A stretch of 64,000 nt of DNA from Methanosphaerula palustris E1-9c (GCF_000021965.1 NC_011832.1:2087242-2151241); one strand, 5' to 3'; counted from the stretch's first letter, positions 20,104 to 27,932 are shown. The notes: generated by a model not told the origin, from the sequence alone. Translations and numbers: made by a program.

Positions 20104-20229
20104 AGTACTAACCAGCCGATAACCGGTTTATACTTTTCTATTTTTTGCGTACAAATCGCTTTTTTTTGAAAATTCGGGTACAGATCCCATAGAAACAGAG
20201 CCTGAAATATTAAAAAATTGAGATCATAT

Positions 20230-20328
20230 GGCCCTGTTGAAACCCTTCTGATCATCCTCAAATATTCCCCATCGATCCATCAACCGGGCTACACTTTTTC
20301 CATTTTTTTAAGATTTTTCAACAGAGCC
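20230..20328. mobile_element. MITE-like element with IS6-type terminal repeats
   Basis: Terminal inverted repeats GGCCCTGTTGAAA (20230-20242) and TTTCAACAGAGCC (20316-20328) match in 12 of 13 positions. The element is flanked by an 8-bp direct repeat, GATCATAT at 20222-20229 and GATCATAC at 20329-20336, seven of eight identical. Ends of the form GGCxCTGTTG with 8-bp target duplications are typical of IS6-family elements. The 99-bp interior has no coding capacity, so this looks like a non-autonomous derivative. No full-length parent is in the window. Confidence 0.7.
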
Positions 20329-20448
20329 GATCATACGGAAATCAGCAGGATCACGAAGTCAGACGAAAACTTCAACACCAGCCAGAGGGTGCCTGCCGAC
20401 AGGGTCATCGACCCAAGGAACAGGATCAGAAAAAATAGAATGTTCTGA

Positions 20449-21090
20449 TCATTTCAAAGCCGCAAGGCTGGCGAAGTCGATCGCATTGACGATGGAATCA
20501 TAGTCCGCCTTCGTCCCGTGGTCGACCGAGACATAGATCATGAACCGGTCGTTCACCGAGATCCATGCCCCATAGGTATCCGGCTTCGTATAGACCTCCC
20601 AGGCCGGGTTCCCCTTCACCTGAGTGCTTCTGAAATACCCGTCAGTGCTCTCCATCGACTGGAACCCACTCCAACTGCTCTTGAATCCGACATCTTGATT
20701 GGCAGTGTCCTGATAGGTGATACTGGCCGTGGTATCCTTGTTCGTAGCGCTCTTATAACTCCCCGTCGCCATCGTCCAGGGGCGGCCGTTCGTGTCCGTC
20801 ATCGTCAATCCGTTCGGCTTTTCATCGATTACCCAGCCTGCAGGTGCCGCCGGAATCAGGGCCACCATCTTGTCGTAGTCCACAGCCTGGACAACCGTGC
20901 CGGTGCCGGTCGTCGATGATCCGCTTGTCCCGGCTGTCGAGGTCGACTGCAATGGTGCCGTGGTCGCAACCGTGTTCGTCGTACTCTGCTGTCCAGACGT
21001 CGACGAGGTACACCCGGAGACCAGGACCAGACCGAGGATCAGCAGGACCAGGAGAGGAACGGATGCATGTTCCTTGTGAATGATCTTCAT
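20449..21090 (-). CDS. Lipoprotein of unknown function, paralogue A
   Basis: A 213-residue lipoprotein with signal sequence and lipobox LVLVSGC, a Ser/Thr-rich linker, then a globular domain starting near VDYDKMVALIPAAPAGWV. The domain carries KPNGLTMTDTNGRPWTMATG, ASITYQDTANQDVGF and DRFMIYVSVDHGTKADYDS. The neighbouring gene at 21433-22101 encodes a close paralogue in which these blocks are nearly identical. ATG 21090 is chosen for GGAGG 5 nt upstream. I do not recognise the family; the fold might be a PsbP- or DUF-type envelope domain, but that is a guess. The protein is expected outside the cytoplasmic membrane, anchored by lipid. Confidence 0.8.
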   Translation of the reverse strand: MKIIHKEHASVPLLVLLILGLVLVSGCTSSTSGQQSTTNTVATTAPLQSTSTAGTSGSSTTGTGTVVQAVDYDKMVALIPAAPAGWVIDEKPNGLTMTDTNGRPWTMATGSYKSATNKDTTASITYQDTANQDVGFKSSWSGFQSMESTDGYFRSTQVKGNPAWEVYTKPDTYGAWISVNDRFMIYVSVDHGTKADYDSIVNAIDFASLAALK

Positions 21091-21133
21091 ACAAACCTCC
21101 AATGGTTATAGACCCTCCATAGACATACCAAGT

Positions 21134-21160
21134 TAAAAATATACCGAAAAAAATCGTCAT
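21134..21160 (-). promoter_or_regulatory. Promoter block of lipoprotein A, conserved with B
   Basis: Read on the minus strand this is GTCAT-free ATGACGATTTTTTTCGG followed by TATATTTTTA, with the TATA-like box about 45-55 nt before the ATG. The same block occurs before paralogue B (22145-22174), while the sequence between box and gene differs. This argues for a shared TATA/BRE and perhaps a shared regulator. Confidence 0.55.
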
Positions 21161-21432
21161 CTGACTTCAAGGTTTGCGAAATTCGTTTATAGAATGATGA
21201 AGACAGACCGTGAACTTCATAAGTAGTTCAATCTGGATTTATACGCCAGATCATCATCAGAAACGCGGATCATACCTCATCACAGAGTTCTCAGGTCAGT
21301 CCGTGTTCTTCCTCCCCCGGACAACGGGTGAGAGAACCGGGAATCACCGATACAGAGAAAATGGTACAGATCTTCATCGGGTGAACGTTTCTGAGACTCA
21401 CGACAGGTGTTTGAAAAAAGGGAGAGAGCTAA

Positions 21433-22101
21433 TCATTTCAGAGCCGCAATGCCGGCGAAATCGATCGCATTGATGATGGAGTCATAATCAGCCTTCGTCC
21501 CGTGATCGACCGAGACATAGATCATGAACCGGTCATTCACCGAGACCCATGCACCATAGGAATCGGGCTTGGTGAAGACCTCCCAGGCAGGATTCCCCTT
21601 CACCTGGGTGCTCTTGAAGGAGCCGTCCGAGTTCTCCACCGCATGGAAATTCTTCCAGTTGCTCCTGAACCCGACATCCTGATTGGCAGTGTCCTGATAG
21701 GTGATACTGGCCGTGGTATTCTTGTTCGTAGTGCTCGTATAACTCCCTTTTACCATTGTCCAGGGATGACCTTCCGTCTCTGTCATGGTAAATCCGGTCG
21801 GCTTATCAGTCATCACCCAGCCGGCAGGGGCCGCGGGAAGCAGGGCTATCATCCTGGTGGAATCCACGGACTGGTTGCCCGTGCCTGAACTGGCGCCGGA
21901 AACCGAGGTGGAACCGATCGCCTGGGCCGTCGTTCCGGCCGCCGAGGTCGACTGCGATGATGCCATGGTCGTGACCGCAGTGGTTGTCTTCTGTTGATCT
22001 GATGGTGACGAGGTGCACCCCGAGACCAGCACCAGGCCGATGATCAGCAGAACCAGCATGAGAGCCGGACGTGATACCTGATTCTTTTGAACGATTGTCA
22101 T
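21433..22101 (-). CDS. Lipoprotein of unknown function, paralogue B
   Basis: A 222-residue lipoprotein with signal peptide and lipobox (IIGLVLVSGC), a longer Ser/Thr/Ala linker than paralogue A, and the same C-terminal domain: ALLPAAPAGWVMTDKPTGF, HPWTMVKGSYTSTTNKNTTA, SITYQDTANQDVGFRSNW, KGNPAWEVFTKPDSYGAWVS and DRFMIYVSVDHGTKADYDS. The signal-linker region has diverged much more than the domain, as expected for purifying selection on the folded part. The start at 22101 has GGAGG 6 nt upstream. Function unknown; it is transcribed separately from A, each having its own promoter. Confidence 0.8.
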   Translation of the reverse strand: MTIVQKNQVSRPALMLVLLIIGLVLVSGCTSSPSDQQKTTTAVTTMASSQSTSAAGTTAQAIGSTSVSGASSGTGNQSVDSTRMIALLPAAPAGWVMTDKPTGFTMTETEGHPWTMVKGSYTSTTNKNTTASITYQDTANQDVGFRSNWKNFHAVENSDGSFKSTQVKGNPAWEVFTKPDSYGAWVSVNDRFMIYVSVDHGTKADYDSIINAIDFAGIAALK

Positions 22102-22144
22102 TCGAACCTCCACATACTAGCGTCAATTCGTCGATAGTTCATGA

Positions 22145-22174
22145 TAAAAATTTACCGAAATGAAAAATCGTCAT
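22145..22174 (-). promoter_or_regulatory. Promoter block of lipoprotein B, conserved with A
   Basis: The minus strand reads ATGACGATTTTTCATTTCGG then TAAATTTTTA, matching the block before paralogue A apart from a 3-nt insertion and one substitution in the TATA-like box. The distance to the ATG is about 45-70 nt in both genes. Confidence 0.55.
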
Positions 22175-22363
22175 CGACCATAAAATGATGCGAAATAGGT
22201 ATATACGAACGTAATTATTTGATACGAATCACCACGTGAGATCCAATCCAGGATCTTCAGACCAAACACCTGTTCCCTTTCACCCAGGACAGAAGAGGGA
22301 TACGCCCGGATATGGGATCACTAAAAAAAGGGAATTAAAGGTTCTTGTACCCGACGATTCGGT

Positions 22364-23032
22364 TCAGACGATCTCAGCTGAGGTGATCGTCACCGGCTGC
22401 ACCGGGCGATCGTTCGTGTCGGTCTTGACCTTCGCAATCGCGTCGACGACATCCATCCCACTGACAACCGTGCCGAACGCAGGGTGCTTCGTATCCAGGT
22501 AGTTGTTGTTCACCAGATTGATGAAGAACTGGCTGCCACCGGTGTTGGGACCGGCGTTGGCCATCGCGATGGTCCCGCGATCGTTCTTGTTGTGATCGGT
22601 GAACTCGTCAGGGATCGTATACCCCGGACCGCCGGTGCCGTCACCCTTCGGGTCGCCGCCCTGGATCATGAACCCGGCGATCACCCGGTGGAAGGTCAGG
22701 TTGTTGTAGAACCCTTTCTGGACAAGTTTTTCGAAGTTCCCGGTCGTGACCGGCATATCCCCGTACAGCTGGATCGTGATATCACCCATCGAGGTGTGCA
22801 GGATGGCCTTCTTCCCGGTCAGGTTGGCCGCAGAACTCGTTCCATTGGTTGTATTCTTTGCAGAGGTGGTCGCTGCGGCTGCAGTGGTGACTGCAGTGGC
22901 GACGGTGGTGGTCGCCTGACCAGAGACCGAAGAGGTCTGTTGCTGGCTCTGGGGGGTACTCGTGCATCCGGCGATGAAGAGGGATGCTGCGAGGATCAGC
23001 CCGACACAGAGCAGAATATGTGCTCGTCTCAT
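22364..23032 (-). CDS. Cyclophilin-type peptidyl-prolyl isomerase, lipoprotein form
   Basis: A 222-residue cyclophilin exported as a lipoprotein: MRRAHILLCVGLILAASLFIAGC gives the signal and lipobox, followed by a Thr/Ala-rich linker to about residue 70. The catalytic domain shows FHRVIAGFMIQGGDPKGDGTGGPGY, GTIAMANAGPNTGGSQFFIN and HPAFGTVVSGMDVVDAI, retaining the active-site Arg, Phe and Gln residues. It would speed proline isomerisation of proteins outside the membrane. The ATG at 23032 is selected because upstream codons are not signal-like. A near-copy lacking the signal follows upstream at 23121-23588. Confidence 0.93.
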   Translation of the reverse strand: MRRAHILLCVGLILAASLFIAGCTSTPQSQQQTSSVSGQATTTVATAVTTAAAATTSAKNTTNGTSSAANLTGKKAILHTSMGDITIQLYGDMPVTTGNFEKLVQKGFYNNLTFHRVIAGFMIQGGDPKGDGTGGPGYTIPDEFTDHNKNDRGTIAMANAGPNTGGSQFFINLVNNNYLDTKHPAFGTVVSGMDVVDAIAKVKTDTNDRPVQPVTITSAEIV

Positions 23033-23050
23033 CCATACAAGCTCACCGCC

Positions 23051-23063
23051 ATCCCTATATGAG
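23051..23063 (-). promoter_or_regulatory. TATA-like element of the lipoprotein cyclophilin gene
   Basis: On the minus strand this reads CTCATATAGGGAT, about 20-30 nt before the ATG at 23032. The identical 13-mer occurs at 23685-23697 before the second cyclophilin, embedded in a longer alignable segment, so it is part of the duplicated unit. Confidence 0.5.
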
Positions 23064-23120
23064 GATTGCGGCAACGAAATAATTCCAAAAAAAAGAAGGC
23101 TTCCCCTCGGATTGATGCGA

Positions 23121-23588
23121 TCAGATGATCTCTGCCGTGACGATCGTCACCGGGGTCTGCGGGCGGTCGCTCCGGTCGGTCCGGACCTTTGCGATCGCGT
23201 CGATGACCTCCATCCCGCTGACGACCTTTCCAAAGACCGGGTGCTTCTGGTCCAGGAAGTTGTTGTTCACCAGGTTGATGAAGAACTGGCTGCCACCGGT
23301 GTTGGGGCCGGCATTGGCCATCGAGATGGTCCCACGGTCGTTCTTATTGTGGGCCGTGAACTCATCAGGGATCACATACCCGGGCCCGCCGGTGCCGTCA
23401 CCCTTCGGGTCGCCGCCCTGGATCATGAACCCGTCGATCACCCGGTGAAAGGTCACGTTGTTATAGTAGCCTTTCTGCACGAGAGACTCGAAATTTCCTG
23501 CGGTCACCGGCATATCCGCATCCAGCTGGATGGTCACATCGCCCATCGAGGTATGCAGAACAGCCTTCTTGCCTGTCTCATTTGCCAT
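23121..23588 (-). CDS. Cyclophilin-type peptidyl-prolyl isomerase, cytoplasmic form
   Basis: A 155-residue cyclophilin with no signal peptide. From GKKAVLHTSMGDVTIQL onward it is almost the same as the lipoprotein cyclophilin: FHRVIDGFMIQGGDPKGDG, ISMANAGPNTGGSQFFIN, HPVFGKVVSGMEVIDAI. The ATG at 23588 has GGAG about 10 nt upstream. The reading frame stays open for 67 more codons upstream. Codons 26 to 1 before this ATG align with the start of the exported copy, where its ATG has become CTG and the hydrophobic core is missing. This copy therefore seems to be a duplicate redirected to the cytoplasm. Confidence 0.9.
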   Translation of the reverse strand: MANETGKKAVLHTSMGDVTIQLDADMPVTAGNFESLVQKGYYNNVTFHRVIDGFMIQGGDPKGDGTGGPGYVIPDEFTAHNKNDRGTISMANAGPNTGGSQFFINLVNNNFLDQKHPVFGKVVSGMEVIDAIAKVRTDRSDRPQTPVTIVTAEII

Positions 23589-23684
23589 TGGTATCAAACT
23601 CCATGAATACTTACTGTGGTGTGAGTTCCGTTCGACGCAAGGCCTCTGGGTCTGCGCTCGTCTCAGCCTTACAAACTCATCATC

Positions 23685-23697
23685 ATCCCTATATGAG
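23685..23697 (-). promoter_or_regulatory. TATA-like element of the cytoplasmic cyclophilin gene
   Basis: Minus-strand CTCATATAGGGAT, identical to the element before the lipoprotein cyclophilin. Here it lies about 100 nt before the ATG because the relict signal-sequence region is now 5' untranslated. Confidence 0.45.
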
Positions 23698-23800
23698 AGT
23701 TGTGGCGGTACGTGACCAGAGAAAAAAGACCCGGACAGAGAGGCGATCAGAGGAGGAAGATTGAGAAGGAACCAGAACCCACCAATCATAAGGGAGAGAG

Positions 23801-24229
23801 ATGAGGCCTGCCAGGATAGAGATACTGCTGATCGTGATGCTCATCGGGGGCGTTGCGCTTGCCGGGTGCACTGCACAGAAGAGTTCAGACACTACCAGTG
23901 GTGCCGGTGGGGATGCGGCAACCATCTTCGCCCAGGCCGACACCCTCGGCGAACAGGGGAACTACCAGCAGGCCCTGACCGCATACGACCAGGGACTGCA
24001 GATCGATCCAAACAACATCGAAGCGTTGAACGGAAAAGGGGCGACCCTCCGGGCACTCGGACGCGATGACGAGGCGCTGGCTGCATTCACCCGGGCGACC
24101 GAGGTCGATCCATCCTCTGCGCCGTCCTGGATGAACAGGGGCGATGTACTCGAACGGCTCGGCAGAACCACCGAGGCGGATGCGGCCTACAAAAAGGCAA
24201 CAGACCTGGGCGGCACCGCCCAGCAATGA
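23801..24229 (+). CDS. TPR-repeat lipoprotein
   Basis: A 142-residue lipoprotein with signal MRPARIEILLIVMLIGGVAL and lipobox ALAGC at about residue 23. After a short Ser/Gly linker come three tetratricopeptide repeats: ADTLGEQGNYQQALTAYDQG, EALNGKGATLRALGRDDEAL and SWMNRGDVLERLGRTTEADA. It probably acts as a protein-binding scaffold on the outer face of the membrane. The start follows AGGGAGAGAG directly. It is transcribed divergently from the cyclophilin pair, with no partner downstream on its strand. Confidence 0.9.
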   Translation: MRPARIEILLIVMLIGGVALAGCTAQKSSDTTSGAGGDAATIFAQADTLGEQGNYQQALTAYDQGLQIDPNNIEALNGKGATLRALGRDDEALAAFTRATEVDPSSAPSWMNRGDVLERLGRTTEADAAYKKATDLGGTAQQ

Positions 24230-24312
24230 CTGGAGACTGATCTCCCTCATTTCATCCTGGAACGCAGCGCTGCATTTCGATCTGGTTCATGGATGAACCG
24301 ATCGGTGCCAGG

Positions 24313-24519
24313 TCAATCCGTTACCTGTTCGAGGATGCGTTCAATGTTGTCAATTTTTTTGTGCATGATCTCAACGGTCTGTCTGAGTAAGGCGATCTCC
24401 GTTTTAATATCAGCCAGTTCTGTTCTCCGATCTGATTGAGATCCAAACTGTTTCTCAATCCATTCCTTGAGATCCCGGGTATCTCCCGGATTTATGATAC
24501 CGGTCAGTTGTGTATCCAT
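24313..24519 (-). CDS. Small coiled-coil protein, third gene of HTH operon
   Basis: A 68-residue soluble protein. Residues about 30-68 (RTELADIKTEIALLRQTVEI and HKKIDNIERILEQ) form heptads typical of a coiled coil. Its last residues, DNIERILEQVTD, resemble the end of the upstream membrane protein (EHIERILVNVGE), so the two may pair. GGGGGAG lies about 8 nt before ATG 24519; a GTG at 24528 that overlaps the preceding stop is an alternative. Function unknown. Confidence 0.65.
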   Translation of the reverse strand: MDTQLTGIINPGDTRDLKEWIEKQFGSQSDRRTELADIKTEIALLRQTVEIMHKKIDNIERILEQVTD

Positions 24520-24524
24520 GCATC

Positions 24525-24953
24525 TCACTCCCCCACATTCACAAGAATACGTTCAATATGTTCGAGTTTTTTCTCCATCCCATCCACCTTTTCATTCATA
24601 GCAGCAAGTGTCGCCCCTACCTTTTCCGATTCAGGTTTTTGCGCAACCAGCAGGTCCAGTTTTGCAAGCATCGCGTCCAGGTACGTCTCGATCCACATCT
24701 TAATTCTGGTCACCACCATGTGAATCGCCATAAAAATGAGAATTAACAGGAATACCTGCATGAGAATCGACGCAAGGGTCATCACCATTGAAAGGAGTCC
24801 CTGGCTGGCATTAAATGCAGTCTGATCTTGCTGGTTTGACATCCAGTAAGAACTTGCGATTCCTCCGGCAATGAGCAACCCGAGCAGCAAGGCCGTTAAC
24901 GCAATCACCATCTTCGTTATCCAGTGAAAATCCCGGATCGTTTTGAAATTCAT
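24525..24953 (-). CDS. Membrane protein with cytoplasmic coiled-coil tail, second gene of HTH operon
   Basis: A 142-residue protein with two transmembrane segments: MVIALTALLLGLLIAGGIAS near residues 15-35, and a second hydrophobic stretch around LASILMQVFLLILIFMAIHM near 60-82. A basic-amphipathic region and a C-terminal coiled coil (NEKVDGMEKKLEHIERIL) follow. The start overlaps the stop of the ArsR-like gene as ATGA, and its own stop overlaps the next gene. No known family recognised. It may be a small membrane sensor or scaffold whose tail binds the coiled-coil product encoded next. Confidence 0.7.
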   Translation of the reverse strand: MNFKTIRDFHWITKMVIALTALLLGLLIAGGIASSYWMSNQQDQTAFNASQGLLSMVMTLASILMQVFLLILIFMAIHMVVTRIKMWIETYLDAMLAKLDLLVAQKPESEKVGATLAAMNEKVDGMEKKLEHIERILVNVGE

Positions 24954-25285
24954 CTTCCTCCCCCTTCCAGTTTCTCTATGAGATCCAGATTTAGTACCAG
25001 TTCGAAGGGCACTGCCCTGTAATATCGTTTGAGGTACGGTGGTTCCTGTGCAACGCGATTGGTACCAACAACAAGGCCGGCCTTTTCAAACTGTTTTAAA
25101 TATATGTTCACAAGAGGCCGGGAGACCCCGATCTCTTCGGATATCTCCCTCGCAAACTTTTCTTCGTGGGAGATCGCTTTGAGAATGTTGAGTCGCTGTT
25201 CATTTCCCAAAAAACCCAGAAGTTTTGCCAGTTCGGGAATGGAATTTGGTTCAAACATCCAATGTGTTTGATTATTTTTACACAT
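24950..25285 (-). CDS. ArsR-like winged-helix regulator, first gene of operon
   Basis: A 111-residue winged-helix protein with the segment LGNEQRLNILKAISHEEKFAREISEEIGVSRPLVNIYLKQFEKAGLV, a typical ArsR helix-turn-helix with the recognition helix at SRPLVNIYLKQ. The residues after it (RVAQEPPYLKRYYRAVPFEL) form the wing and a C-terminal helix; no CxC metal site is visible. The first ATG (25285) has no clear Shine-Dalgarno site; ATG 25258 is an alternative. It leads two overlapping genes for a membrane and a coiled-coil protein and probably regulates them. Confidence 0.78.
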   Translation of the reverse strand: MCKNNQTHWMFEPNSIPELAKLLGFLGNEQRLNILKAISHEEKFAREISEEIGVSRPLVNIYLKQFEKAGLVVGTNRVAQEPPYLKRYYRAVPFELVLNLDLIEKLEGGGR

Positions 25286-25402
25286 GATAAATTTTTTGTA
25301 TGTACGATCTGCTCTGATGGTGATCGAAGAAGGAAGACGGGGAGAGAGGGGGTACCAGGGAGAGGTTATGCAACATTCAGTGTTACAAAAAAGGGATCGT
25401 AT

Positions 25403-25999
25403 TCAGATCAGGTAGGTCAGGTACAGCAGCCCGAATGCCCCGGCGATCAGCACCGCAAAGATCGCCGGGTTCCAGGCCAGCACCTTCCTTCCGTCCAACA
25501 CCGAGACCGGGAGCATATTGAAGGCCGCGAGCATGGCGTTCACTTTCAGCCCGAAAAGACCGATCACACCGACCAGGAACCACTGCCCGCCAAACAACGC
25601 CAGCAGGGCGAACGGTATGCAGAGGAGCAGACTCATCACCGGACCGGCGGCCGAGATGATCCCGTTCTCTCGCTTACTGACCGAGGTGCCGTAGACCACC
25701 GTGGCCCCGGGCGCCGCAAAGACCACGCCGGCCAGGGCCGCGAGGACCACGGCCACCAGCAGCATCTGGTCGTCCCGCTGGAACTCCGCCCAGTAGCCGA
25801 AGTGCATGGCCGCGAACTTGTGCGCCATCTCGTGGAGCACGAAGCCGACGCCGACCGTCAGCAGAGAGATCAGAAAATAGATCAGTGCAATCGATAGATC
25901 TACTCTGGATCGGACGAAGATCAGCGTGAATGCAGCCGATATCGCAAGCCATGCGATCAGCAGGTCGCGCCGCTCGCGGGGGGGAATCCGTTCAAACAT
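25403..25999 (-). CDS. M50 (site-2-type) membrane metalloprotease
   Basis: A 198-residue polytopic protein with the zinc motif HEMAHKF (HExxH) at about residue 56 inside a transmembrane segment, and a conserved downstream NMLPVSVLDGRKV (the N/LDG motif of M50 enzymes) near residue 165. Five or six hydrophobic segments are visible. There is no PDZ or CBS domain, so it is a minimal form. Such enzymes cut membrane-bound proteins, often regulators. The neighbouring ArsR-membrane operon is in the same orientation downstream, but a link is only speculative. Confidence 0.88.
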   Translation of the reverse strand: MFERIPPRERRDLLIAWLAISAAFTLIFVRSRVDLSIALIYFLISLLTVGVGFVLHEMAHKFAAMHFGYWAEFQRDDQMLLVAVVLAALAGVVFAAPGATVVYGTSVSKRENGIISAAGPVMSLLLCIPFALLALFGGQWFLVGVIGLFGLKVNAMLAAFNMLPVSVLDGRKVLAWNPAIFAVLIAGAFGLLYLTYLI

Positions 26000-26174
26000 G
26001 GTATCTCATCAGTACAGGAGGGCTCTACACCTAAATCTTTAGTGTTGAACGCACCATTCCGACAGATCATAGACGTAAAAATGGCGAAGACGAGGCAGTC
26101 TGGAATCCCCAGACCTGTTCTCCCTCGCCGGTGAACCAGACATTTTTATGTCCATCACAACACCGATATAGGAT

Positions 26175-26459
26175 ATGGATATTACTGTTCTTCGCGAGGA
26201 GATCACCAGTGTCGACGATCAGATCATCCGCCTGATCGGAACCAGGCAGCAGATCGCCGGCAGGATCGCACGAGTCAAGTACTCCAAGGAGGCTCCGATC
26301 AGGGACGAGGGACGGCGGCAGGAAGTGCTCGAGCATGCCTTCAACCGAGCCGTCGAGGAGAAGATCGATCCCAGAAGCGTCCGGCAGATCTTTGAAATCC
26401 TGATCGAGATGAGCGAGGAGCGTCAGCACGAATGCATCGGGGAGGGGGACCTCCCCTGA
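26175..26459 (+). CDS. Chorismate mutase (AroQ class)
   Basis: A 94-residue, all-helical, monofunctional AroQ-type chorismate mutase that makes prephenate for phenylalanine and tyrosine. Characteristic residues are LREEITSVDDQIIRLIGTRQ (arginine of the N-terminal helix), IARVKYSKEAPIRDEGRRQE (the Lys-x-Arg-Asp-Arg set) and IFEILIEMSEERQ near the end. AGGAT lies directly before the ATG. The stop abuts the stop of the convergent PPK2 gene with no spacer. No other aromatic-pathway gene lies in the window. Confidence 0.92.
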   Translation: MDITVLREEITSVDDQIIRLIGTRQQIAGRIARVKYSKEAPIRDEGRRQEVLEHAFNRAVEEKIDPRSVRQIFEILIEMSEERQHECIGEGDLP

Positions 26460-27932
26460 TCAGAGCAGGGTGTCGATATAGGAGACGACCGTATTGAGTG
26501 CTTTGATCCGTGCATAGTACTTGTCATCGGACTCGATGATCGTCCAGGGCGCCTGCTTAGTGCTGGTCTTAGCCAGCATCTCGTCGACGGCCAGCGTATA
26601 CTGGTCCCATTTTTCACGGTTACGCCAGTCATCGGGGGTGATCTTCCACTGCTTGGCAGGGTCGTTCTGGCGCTGCTCGAAACGACGAAGCTGTTCGTCC
26701 TTGTCGATCTCGAGCCAGAACTTGACAAGCCCGCCGCCGCTGGCGAGGAACGCCTCCTCCATCTGGTTGATCTCGTTATACGCCCGCCCCCACTCCTCGT
26801 CAGTGCAGAACCCCTCGACTCGTTCGACCAGCACCCTGCCGTACCAGGAACGGTCAAAGATCCGGATCGAGCCGGCCGACGGGGCGTGGGTGTAAAACCG
26901 CCAGAGGTAATGGTGTGCCTTTTCAATATCGTTCGGCACCGCTACCGGCACCACCGAATACCCGCGGGGATTCAGATTCTGCGTCAGTCGGAGGATGTTT
27001 CCCCCCTTACCGGCGGCATCCCAGCCTTCGTACACGATCATCAGCGGTATCCCACGTTTGAAGATCTGATACTGGCGTTCGCGGACCCGCCCCTGAACGA
27101 TCGTCAACTGCTCAAGATACTCCGGCTTGGAGAGGGAGAGGGAATGGTCGACCGGAGAGAGGATCGAGCCGGACCGTTTCTGGTCGTCTTTCTTGTGATC
27201 GCTCTGCTTCTCTTCCTTCTTCGCGGTAGAGAGCCGCGCCTCGAGTGTCTTGATCAGGACCGTGTAGACCCTGATGGCTGCAAACCGGGGATCCGTCGCC
27301 TCAACGATCGTCCAGGGGGCGTCCTTGCTATCGGTATCCTTGATGACATCCTCGATCAGAGGCAGATACAGGTCATACTGGTTGTGAAAATCCCAGTCCC
27401 CACGGGTGATCATCCAGGAGGTCAGGTGATCCCTTTCACGTTCCTCAAGCCTTCGCTTCTGCTCCTCCTTGCTGATGTGCAGGAAGAACTTCAGCACAAT
27501 CGTCCCGTCGTCAGCCTGTTGCTGCTCAAAGGCCCGAATTGTCCGAAGGGACTGCTTCTCATTCTCTTTCCAGCTGATCCCGCCCATCCGCTCGGCGAGC
27601 AGCCGGCTGTACCAACTCCGGGCGAAGATCGCGATCCTCCCTTTCGCCGGGGTCTTCACCCAGAACCGCCAGAGAAAGGTATGCGCCTTCTCCTCGTCAT
27701 TCGGACTCCCGGTTGCATAAAAGGTGAATCCACGTGGGTCCAGGGCATGGATCAACTCGCTGACCGCATCCGAGATCCCCGAAGCATTCCACCCCTCGAC
27801 GACCAGGATCAACGGGATCCCCGCCGTTCTCAGTTCCCGCTGCAGTTCACCGAACCTCACCTGCAGTGCCGGGACTGTCTTGTCGTACTCTTTCTGATCC
27901 GCCTTCTTAGAGAGATCGTATCGGTCGAACAT
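26460..27932 (-). CDS. pap: Two-domain polyphosphate kinase 2 (class II, polyP:AMP phosphotransferase type)
   Basis: A 490-residue protein of two tandem PPK2 domains. The N-terminal one has a degenerate Walker A, VVEGWNASGISD, lacking the Lys/Gly pair. The C-terminal one has VYEGWDAAGKGGNILRL, DRSWYGRVLVERV and a conserved lid segment. This pattern, with a silent first and active second domain, is known for class II PPK2, which phosphorylates AMP to ADP at the expense of polyphosphate. The start at 27932 has GAGG 5 nt upstream; the ATG just before it is also possible. The gene is convergent with chorismate mutase and is monocistronic. Confidence 0.92.
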   Translation of the reverse strand: MFDRYDLSKKADQKEYDKTVPALQVRFGELQRELRTAGIPLILVVEGWNASGISDAVSELIHALDPRGFTFYATGSPNDEEKAHTFLWRFWVKTPAKGRIAIFARSWYSRLLAERMGGISWKENEKQSLRTIRAFEQQQADDGTIVLKFFLHISKEEQKRRLEERERDHLTSWMITRGDWDFHNQYDLYLPLIEDVIKDTDSKDAPWTIVEATDPRFAAIRVYTVLIKTLEARLSTAKKEEKQSDHKKDDQKRSGSILSPVDHSLSLSKPEYLEQLTIVQGRVRERQYQIFKRGIPLMIVYEGWDAAGKGGNILRLTQNLNPRGYSVVPVAVPNDIEKAHHYLWRFYTHAPSAGSIRIFDRSWYGRVLVERVEGFCTDEEWGRAYNEINQMEEAFLASGGGLVKFWLEIDKDEQLRRFEQRQNDPAKQWKITPDDWRNREKWDQYTLAVDEMLAKTSTKQAPWTIIESDDKYYARIKALNTVVSYIDTLL

